Source: Desulfobacca_B sp046538075 (GTDB taxonomy: Bacteria > Desulfobacterota > Desulfobaccia > Desulfobaccales > Desulfobaccaceae). Taken from it: a DNA stretch of 8,552 nt. Under the pieces are notes generated by a model. The model ran no database searches, had not been told where the DNA came from, and was given only the letters and a program-made list of their open reading frames with translations. A program made the translations under genes and the position numbers. The stretch lies in the NCBI GenBank assembly GCA_046538075.1, contig JBKHJN010000064.1, positions 1 through 8,552 on the forward strand. The letters run 5' to 3'. This document shows, one piece after another, positions 3,454 to 8,552 of this stretch (position 1 is the first letter of the stretch; every line of letters begins with the position of its first letter).

Positions 3454-6234
3454 TCAATCCCCCTCGGGGAGAGGTGGGGGAGGAGAAGAATTTTCGGGAG
3501 TTTTGGACCCCAGTTTTTCCAGAACCCTCTGCAAGCTTTGCATTTCCTGCCCAAAGCTTTTCCAATTACCGGTTGTCAAGTATTCCTGGGCCTGGCGCAA
3601 ATGCCTGAGCGCCTGGGCCGGGTCTATGGTCAGGGCGGCAGGAGGTTGGACCTCAGCAGGCAAAGATGGAGGTGCTGCTCCGGTGCCGACCTTTTTTATT
3701 GCTCCGGCCAGGGTATCATCGAAAACCAGGCGCGGTCCGTTAATCACGACTACTTTTTTAAGTTCTGGCATCTGGGATTGGCTCGATACCAGAAACAGCG
3801 GCTCGACATAGAGCAGGGAATCTTTGACCGGAATGACCAGCAGATCGCCGCGCAGCACCCGGGAGCCTCTCTGGCCCCACAGGGTCATGAGACGCGAGAT
3901 CTCCGGGTTCTGGTTGATGCGGGCTTCAATCTGCATGGGGCCATAAATTAATCTGTCTTTGGGAAACTTATAAATCAACATCTCCCCATAATTGGGTGGA
4001 TCACAGCGGGCCGCCAGCCACCCCACCATATTTTTTTTCCGAACCGGGGTGTACGGCAACAGCAATAGAAACTCCTCCTGAGGGCTCTCGGGCAGGCGCA
4101 TGACCAGGTAATAGGGGTCGAGGAATTGTTCCTGATCTTCATAGATTTCAGAGGGCACGTCCCATTGATCTTCCCGGTTATAAAAGACTTCCGGGTCTTG
4201 CATATGGTAAGTCCGGAACATCGCGGCCTGCACATAAAAAAAGCTTACTGGGTAGCGGATATGGCTCTTGAGATGATCAGGCATCTCCTCAAACGGCCGG
4301 AACAGGGTAGGATAAATCCGGTGCCAGGTGGCGGCTAAGGGTTCCTGCGGGTCCATCAGATAAAGGGTGATCTGGCCATTATAGGCGTCGACCACCACTT
4401 TGACACTGTTCCGGAGATAGTTGAATTTTCCCTGCTGCCCGGCAAAGGGAGTGGAATAAGGGTAGCGAGAGGTTTGGGTGTAGGCGTCGAGGAACCAGAA
4501 CAGGCGTCCCTGGGAAATCACCGGATAGGGCTGGCTGTCAAAGCTCAGGAAAGGCGCCAGGGTCTGGGCCATTTGAGACACTGTCCGCCGCATCAGAATT
4601 TTGGTTTCGGGCCCCAGATAGCCGGAGAGAATAATTTTTAAATCCCGGAATTGCAGGGCCATCAACAGACGTTTGAAAAAGCTGTCCAGTTGGACCCCGC
4701 CGGTGCCTTGATATTGGGTATAGCGGTTTACATCTCCCGCCGGGTAGTCAAATTCATCGGTTTGGGTATTGACCAGAACATAATGTTTGGTCAGGGTGCC
4801 GAAGTAGATCTCCGGGCGTTTGAGGGCTAACTCAGGTTTGCCGACCGGTGGCAGATCTTTTAACCAAAAATCTGGCATGCCGGTAGAGGTAACCTGATTC
4901 ACCGGACTCAGACAGACTCCATAGCCATGGGTAAACTTTAACCGCTCGTTAACCCAGGTCCGGGCTTCAACAGAAAGTTGGCTTACCGACAGTTCGCGCG
5001 GCGACAGCATCACCTGGCGGAGTTCCCCGTCCACCTGATAACGATCGATAGCTACTAATGGAAATTCATAATAGGGACGGATTTCCTGAAGCTGCTTGTA
5101 GGTGCTTAAAATCGGCCGTTTATCCCAGACCTTGATATTTTTTATGGTTCCCGGAGCCGCGTCCAGGTCTGCCTCAGTCAAGGTTTCCCGCGCCGGATAG
5201 TCAACTTCTTGAATCTGTTCCAGGCCATAGGCCAGTCGGGTGGATTTTATGTTATTGTAAATGTAAGGGGTTTCTTTGAGGAGTTCGTTGGGTTTTACCA
5301 GGAAGTGTTGCAGCAGGGCCGGGTAAATATTTAATCCCAGGATGGCCACGACCACAGTGGAAATCAGCCCACTGACGGTCAGGCGATAAGCCGGCCGCCA
5401 CAGGTTGGCAAGAACCAGTGCCGCGGTAATCAGGGCCAATAAGGTCACCACCGGGTAAATGGTCAGGACCCCTTTTTCTTCGGCATATCCGGCCCCAAAG
5501 AAAACATTATGATCCTGGTATAGCACCTGGTAGCGGTTCAGCCAGAACAGCCAGATAAATACAAGGAGCAAAATCCCTCCCAGGATCAAAAGATGCCTTT
5601 GAATCCCAGGATTAAAATATAAACGATGGGTCCGGGGATTATAAGATATGGCTTCATTTTGGATATACTTGATTGATACCAACAAAATAATGCCAACCCC
5701 GGCCAGCAGCAGGGCCCCGGCAATCATTCGATAAAAGGGCAGGCTAAAAATATAAAAGGCAATGTCTTGGTGGAACAGCGGGTCCTGAACCGCAAAATTC
5801 TGGCCGTTCCAGAACATCAGGATGGTCTGCCATTCACCTGCGGCCAGGCTGCCAGCCAAATAAGTGAAAAGGCCCAGACCGGCCCACAAGGCATATTTTA
5901 AAGATTGCTGAATCCCCGCCATGGCCGAGAGCGAGATGATGAAAGGCGACCCCCCAGGCCGGGCCGGGGGAAAAGAGAGGCGTTGGGCCAGATAAAGATT
6001 CAAGATGGCCAACAAAAAGAAACAGGCACCGCCCACCACCGCTGCCAGGGCTTGCGCCCCCAGGGTGATCAGATAGACCTGAAGATACCCCAGAGATTCA
6101 AACCACAGCCAGTCAACCAAAAAATCTACGGCAAACAGAAATACGACCAACAACACCGCCAGGGTAATAAGCAGGCCGATCAGGAATTTCTGCTGCCCGT
6201 AGAAGCCTTTCCAGTTATCCGAATATTGCCTCAC
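3454..6234 (-). CDS. UPF0182 family integral membrane protein
   Basis: A large conserved membrane protein of unknown function, 926 residues, close to the usual size for UPF0182. Seven hydrophobic spans are readable at about 17-39, 54-83, 112-132, 165-188, 213-233, 257-278 and 285-308. A long soluble region of some 600 residues follows, probably outside the membrane. Family hallmarks include VKPNELLKETPYIYNNI just after span 7 (about 313-329), a HGYGVCLSPVN segment near 435, PEIYFG near 475, and EEMPDHLKSHIRYP near 645. The C-terminus has a helical AQALRHLRQAQEYL stretch and a proline-rich tail (PPPPLPEGD). The start is GTG with GAGGA (6241-6245) six bases upstream. It appears to be its own transcription unit, with a sigma-70 promoter at 6321-6349. 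No catalytic motif is recognised. Confidence 0.92.
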   Translation of the reverse strand: MRQYSDNWKGFYGQQKFLIGLLITLAVLLVVFLFAVDFLVDWLWFESLGYLQVYLITLGAQALAAVVGGACFFLLAILNLYLAQRLSFPPARPGGSPFIISLSAMAGIQQSLKYALWAGLGLFTYLAGSLAAGEWQTILMFWNGQNFAVQDPLFHQDIAFYIFSLPFYRMIAGALLLAGVGIILLVSIKYIQNEAISYNPRTHRLYFNPGIQRHLLILGGILLLVFIWLFWLNRYQVLYQDHNVFFGAGYAEEKGVLTIYPVVTLLALITAALVLANLWRPAYRLTVSGLISTVVVAILGLNIYPALLQHFLVKPNELLKETPYIYNNIKSTRLAYGLEQIQEVDYPARETLTEADLDAAPGTIKNIKVWDKRPILSTYKQLQEIRPYYEFPLVAIDRYQVDGELRQVMLSPRELSVSQLSVEARTWVNERLKFTHGYGVCLSPVNQVTSTGMPDFWLKDLPPVGKPELALKRPEIYFGTLTKHYVLVNTQTDEFDYPAGDVNRYTQYQGTGGVQLDSFFKRLLMALQFRDLKIILSGYLGPETKILMRRTVSQMAQTLAPFLSFDSQPYPVISQGRLFWFLDAYTQTSRYPYSTPFAGQQGKFNYLRNSVKVVVDAYNGQITLYLMDPQEPLAATWHRIYPTLFRPFEEMPDHLKSHIRYPVSFFYVQAAMFRTYHMQDPEVFYNREDQWDVPSEIYEDQEQFLDPYYLVMRLPESPQEEFLLLLPYTPVRKKNMVGWLAARCDPPNYGEMLIYKFPKDRLIYGPMQIEARINQNPEISRLMTLWGQRGSRVLRGDLLVIPVKDSLLYVEPLFLVSSQSQMPELKKVVVINGPRLVFDDTLAGAIKKVGTGAAPPSLPAEVQPPAALTIDPAQALRHLRQAQEYLTTGNWKSFGQEMQSLQRVLEKLGSKTPENSSPPPPLPEGD

Positions 6235-6301
6235 CTTTTATCCTCAAGGCCACATCTTAGGCTGGTTGGGGGATAATATCTCTATTCTCCCAAGTTATAT
6301 T

Positions 6302-6318
6302 AATAATAAGCTATTATT
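6302..6318. promoter_or_regulatory. AT palindrome at the predicted UPF0182 transcription start
   Basis: AATAATA-AGC-TATTATT is a perfect 7-bp inverted repeat. The predicted start of the promoter at 6321-6349 falls inside it (near 6314 on the minus strand). It may be an operator or a 5' RNA hairpin. AT-rich palindromes also occur by chance in such DNA. Confidence 0.35.
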
Positions 6319-6320
6319 GA

Positions 6321-6349
6321 ATTTTAAGCAGAAAACCAGAAACTGGCAA
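6321..6349 (-). promoter_or_regulatory. Sigma-70 promoter for the UPF0182 gene
   Basis: On the minus strand TTGCCA (6349-6344) and TAAAAT (6326-6321) each match the sigma-70 -35 and -10 consensus at five of six bases, with the optimal 17-base spacer. The start would be near 6314, giving a leader of about 80 nt before the GTG at 6234. Confidence 0.6.
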
Positions 6350-6412
6350 TCGGATCCAATATATCTTAAAATTTTAGGTCGCCTTTTGCAAGGCTACAAG
6401 ATTCAAAAGCAA

Positions 6413-6438
6413 ATGGGCAAGTATCTCTACCTGCCCAT
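6413..6438 (-). terminator. Intrinsic terminator of the formate dehydrogenase / NuoEF unit
   Basis: ATGGGCA (6413-6419) and TGCCCAT (6432-6438) form a perfect 7-bp stem, continued after one A-C mismatch by GTA/TAC around a TCTC loop. On the minus strand it is followed by TTTGCTTTTG. It lies about 70 nt beyond the NuoEF stop codon and separates that unit from the UPF0182 promoter. Confidence 0.6.
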
Positions 6439-6505
6439 GCCATGAATATTTTAATCAGCTATTGTCAGTCAATCCGAAACGTCAATCCGGTCAATGGTAC
6501 CCACT

Positions 6506-8356
6506 TCAGCCCAGCCGGCATACTCCGGCCCGGCATTTTTTCTCCCTGATATGCTCTTCGAATTCCGTTCGGAAAAGTTTCAAGGCGCTCATCAGGGGGC
6601 CGGGCGCGGTCTGCCCCAACGGGCAGAACGAGGCGTCCACCATAGTGGCTGCCAGACGCTCCAAAAAGTTCAGATCCTCCTCTTTGCCCTGGCCCTGACA
6701 GATGCGGGTTACGGTTTCCAAGAGGCGCGGCGTCCCTTCCCGGCACGGGGTGCACTGGCCGCAAGATTCATGAGCGAAAAATTTGGCCACCGAACGGATA
6801 AAGTCGACCACACAGACGCTTTCATCCATCACCAGCATGGTGCCGGACCCCAAGGCCCCGCCCACTTGGGCTAAAGAGGCCAGATCCATGGGGACGTCCA
6901 GGGCCTCGGCGGTGACCAAGCCGGCGGAGGCACCGCCAGTCTGGCACATCTTAAACTTGCTACCCTCCCGCAGGCCGCCGCCATAGTTGTCGATTAACTC
7001 CCGCAGGGTTATGCCCACCGGCACTTCAACGATCTGGGGCGTCTTGACATGGCCGATGATCTGATAAATTTTGGTGCCGGTAGTATTCTCGGTTCCCAGC
7101 GATTTATACCAGTCGCCGCCTTTGTCGATGATCGCTGGCACGCTGGCCAGGGTCTCAACATTGTTGACCACCGTAGGTTGATGCCACAATCCTTCTACTC
7201 CCGGAAACGGTGGTTTGGCGCGTGGATAACCGCGATGGCCCTCGATCGATTCAATCAGCGCGGTTTCCTCCCCGCACACATAAGAGCCAAAGCCTGAGCG
7301 GACTTCGATATCAAAGGAGAAATCAGTGCCAAACAGCTTGTCTCCCAAGTAGCCTTTGTCCTTAGCCTGGTCAATAGCATTTTGCAGCCGGTACTTGGAC
7401 AGGTAGTATTCGCCCCGCACGTAGATGAAGCCTTTGCTGGCGCCGACCGCAAAGCCGGCAATGGCCATGCCTTCCAAAATCTTATGGGGGTCGCCTTCCA
7501 TGATGTAGCGGTCTTTGATGGTCCCGGGTTCTCCTTCATCGGCATTGCAGATGATATATTTGGGGGTAACGGTAAGCGGCCGGGTAAAAGACCACTTCAC
7601 CCCGCAGGGGAAACCGGCCCCGCCCCGGCCGCGCAGCCCCGAAGTCTTAACCTCTTCAACCACCGTCTCCGGGGTCATGGTGGTGACCGCCTTCTTTATC
7701 GCACTATAGCCGCCTTTGGCTAAATAGTCGTCAATTTTCATGGGGTCGATGACCCCGACGTTGTCGAGCACCACCAGCTCATGGGGACTCTGTTTGTACT
7801 TGCGAAAATCATTGGTGGTAAAAGGTAGCTGTTTATAATCCACCGTCTTGCCGGCCCGGTAGTCATTGAGCACCTGCTTGACCTTGTCCCGGGTCAGGTT
7901 GCCGAACACCACCTCATTGATCTGCATGGCCGGGGCCACTTCACACACTCCCAGGCAAGCAGTTAATTCTAAAGTAAAGAGGCCATCGGTGGTAGTCTCC
8001 CCGACCCCAACGCCCAACTCCTCCTTCAGCACCTGAAGGATATTTTCAAAGCCATTGACATGACAGGGCGGGGATTCGCACATCCTGACAATAAATTTAC
8101 CTTTGGGGGTCCAAGCGTACATGGAATAAAAACTCATGGTCCCAAAGACTTCGCTGGCCGGAATATTAAGACCGGCGGCGATCCGATCCTGGACGGCCAC
8201 CGGCAGGTAACCTAAAAGGTCCTGGGCCTCCTGCAGAACTGGCATTAAGGCCCCGGGTTGATCCTGATAACGGGCGATAATAGCCTCAAGCTTATTCAAT
8301 ACTTCCGGGCTAATCTCGGCTGCCGTTTGACTGGCACTGTGAGCATGTTGGATCAT
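6506..8356 (-). CDS. NuoE-NuoF fusion: NAD(H)-binding diaphorase subunit of a formate dehydrogenase complex
   Basis: The 616 residues join two complex-I-like subunits. The NuoE part (about 15-170) has the [2Fe-2S] ligands C93 and C98 (CESPPC) and C134 and C138 (CLGVC). The NuoF part (about 190-605) has the FMN/NADH site with GRGGAGFP (243-250), NADEGEPGT (271-279) and GSYVCGEETALIESIEG (357-373). Its [4Fe-4S] ligands are C532, C535 and C538 (CGQCTPC) plus C578. It should pass electrons between NAD(H) and the partner dehydrogenase in the cytoplasm. GGAGG stands six bases before the ATG. The formate dehydrogenase alpha gene ends 65 nt upstream on the same strand, so the pair looks like one operon. 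Two oddities: the FMN loop reads GFPCG (C251) where I recall GFPTG, and the protein stops at KKCRAGVCRLG, where HndC/HydB-type relatives continue into a two-cluster ferredoxin domain. Confidence 0.93.
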   Translation of the reverse strand: MIQHAHSASQTAAEISPEVLNKLEAIIARYQDQPGALMPVLQEAQDLLGYLPVAVQDRIAAGLNIPASEVFGTMSFYSMYAWTPKGKFIVRMCESPPCHVNGFENILQVLKEELGVGVGETTTDGLFTLELTACLGVCEVAPAMQINEVVFGNLTRDKVKQVLNDYRAGKTVDYKQLPFTTNDFRKYKQSPHELVVLDNVGVIDPMKIDDYLAKGGYSAIKKAVTTMTPETVVEEVKTSGLRGRGGAGFPCGVKWSFTRPLTVTPKYIICNADEGEPGTIKDRYIMEGDPHKILEGMAIAGFAVGASKGFIYVRGEYYLSKYRLQNAIDQAKDKGYLGDKLFGTDFSFDIEVRSGFGSYVCGEETALIESIEGHRGYPRAKPPFPGVEGLWHQPTVVNNVETLASVPAIIDKGGDWYKSLGTENTTGTKIYQIIGHVKTPQIVEVPVGITLRELIDNYGGGLREGSKFKMCQTGGASAGLVTAEALDVPMDLASLAQVGGALGSGTMLVMDESVCVVDFIRSVAKFFAHESCGQCTPCREGTPRLLETVTRICQGQGKEEDLNFLERLAATMVDASFCPLGQTAPGPLMSALKLFRTEFEEHIREKKCRAGVCRLG

Positions 8357-8381
8357 TTTCTGCCTCCATATCTATGGTCTG

Positions 8382-8408
8382 CCAGGGCGCCGCCAAGTCG
8401 CACCCTGG
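8382..8408. other. Stem-loop between the fdhA and NuoEF genes
   Basis: CCAGGG (8382-8387) and CCCTGG (8403-8408) form a 6-bp stem around a 15-base loop in the 65-nt intercistronic gap. There is no T-run on the minus strand, so it more likely affects mRNA processing or stability than terminates transcription. Confidence 0.25.
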
Positions 8409-8421
8409 GGGGCCTGTATTG

Positions 8422-8552
8422 TTAGCCTTTCTCGATCTGCACGGCGCAGACCTTGTATTCGGGGATTTTGGCTACCGGGTCAAAGGCGGCGATAGTCAGT
8501 TTGTTGGCCGCGGCCTCGCCGTAGTGGAAGGGCACGAAGATGGTGCCGGGGA
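8422..8552 (-). CDS. fdhA: Formate dehydrogenase alpha subunit, molybdopterin-type, C-terminal fragment
   Basis: Only the last 42 codons are inside the window; the gene continues beyond its right edge. The residues FVPFHYGEAAANKLT, then DPVAKIPEYKVCAVQIEK, are the characteristic end of the molybdopterin-dinucleotide-binding domain of FdhA/FdhF-type formate dehydrogenases. The enzyme would oxidise formate to CO2, or reduce CO2, at a Mo- or W-bis-MGD centre. The downstream NuoE-NuoF fusion points to NAD(H) as electron partner, so this is likely a soluble cytoplasmic enzyme. The active-site Cys/Sec, iron-sulfur clusters and any signal peptide cannot be seen here. Another family member such as an assimilatory nitrate reductase is less likely given the ending and the neighbour. 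Confidence 0.8.
   Translation of the reverse strand, partial: PGTIFVPFHYGEAAANKLTIAAFDPVAKIPEYKVCAVQIEKG

Larger units (their letters stand above)
6235..6505. other. Intergenic region between the UPF0182 and NuoEF genes
   Basis: This 271-base AT-rich gap holds, from right to left in the direction of transcription, the terminator hairpin of the NuoEF unit (6413-6438) and a small stem GCCTT-TTGC-AAGGC (6381-6394). These are followed by a sigma-70 promoter (6321-6349), an AT palindrome (6302-6318) and the ribosome binding site of the UPF0182 gene. No gene is seen. Confidence 0.6.

Noticed and set aside
5905..6276. 123-codon + strand frame opposite the UPF0182 N-terminus
   Set aside because: Antisense to conserved membrane spans, Gln/Arg-rich shadow composition.
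6465..6506. Frameshift hiding a ferredoxin domain at the NuoEF C-terminus
   Set aside because: The two other minus-strand frames after the stop run only a dozen or so residues and contain no cysteines, so no cluster domain is hidden there.
6494..6874. 126-codon + strand frame opposite the NuoF C-terminus
   Set aside because: Antisense to the [4Fe-4S] ligand region of a well-conserved gene.

Overview
The window looks like bacterial chromosome from an anaerobe, most probably a Desulfobacterota (deltaproteobacterial) sulfate reducer or syntroph. The grounds are an adjacent csrA-fliW pair, a good sigma-54 promoter, a soluble NAD-linked formate dehydrogenase module built on a NuoE-NuoF fusion, and a UPF0182 membrane protein. 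The lineage is inferred from gene content and protein style. There is no rRNA, tRNA, CRISPR array, insertion sequence or phage gene in the window.

Layout, left to right. (1) A strong GC hairpin (4-23) and a perfect 8+8 bp palindrome (86-107) precede a two-gene + strand unit: a threonylcarbamoyl-AMP synthase (tsaC/YrdC type, 137-766), then after 27 nt a ROK-family sugar kinase, probably glucokinase (794-1774). (2) About 880 bases of mostly non-coding, more AT-rich DNA follow (1775-2658). They hold one small minus-strand gene of unknown function with an ideal ribosome binding site (1821-2051), a repeat-like stem-loop (2114-2151), a sigma-54 promoter (2275-2292), a possible sigma-28 promoter (2401-2428) and tandem hairpins. 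(3) csrA (2659-2892) and fliW (2874-3359) overlap by 19 nt on the + strand. (4) A hairpin (3386-3402) separates them from a convergent 926-residue UPF0182 membrane protein on the minus strand (3454-6234). That gene has its own sigma-70 promoter (6321-6349) with a palindrome across the predicted start site. (5) Upstream of it on the minus strand, ending in a terminator (6413-6438), is the formate module: the C-terminal tip of a molybdopterin formate dehydrogenase alpha subunit (8422-8552, cut by the window edge) followed by a 616-residue NuoE-NuoF fusion (6506-8356).

How the genes work together. The formate dehydrogenase catalytic subunit and the NuoEF diaphorase subunit should form a cytoplasmic complex linking formate/CO2 to NAD(H). 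CsrA and FliW form the known partner-switch in which FliW sequesters CsrA, tying translation of flagellin to flagellar assembly. Sigma-54 and sigma-28 type promoters in front of that pair would fit flagellar-hierarchy control. TsaC makes the intermediate for the t6A modification of ANN-decoding tRNAs. The ROK kinase feeds sugar into central metabolism. UPF0182 has no established function.

I found no convincing wholly new multi-gene system. The parts most worth a second look are the long csrA leader with its two putative alternative-sigma promoters and stem-loops, the 76-residue orphan gene, the unusual C-terminus and Cys-bearing FMN loop of the NuoEF fusion, and the palindromes in front of tsaC and the UPF0182 gene.
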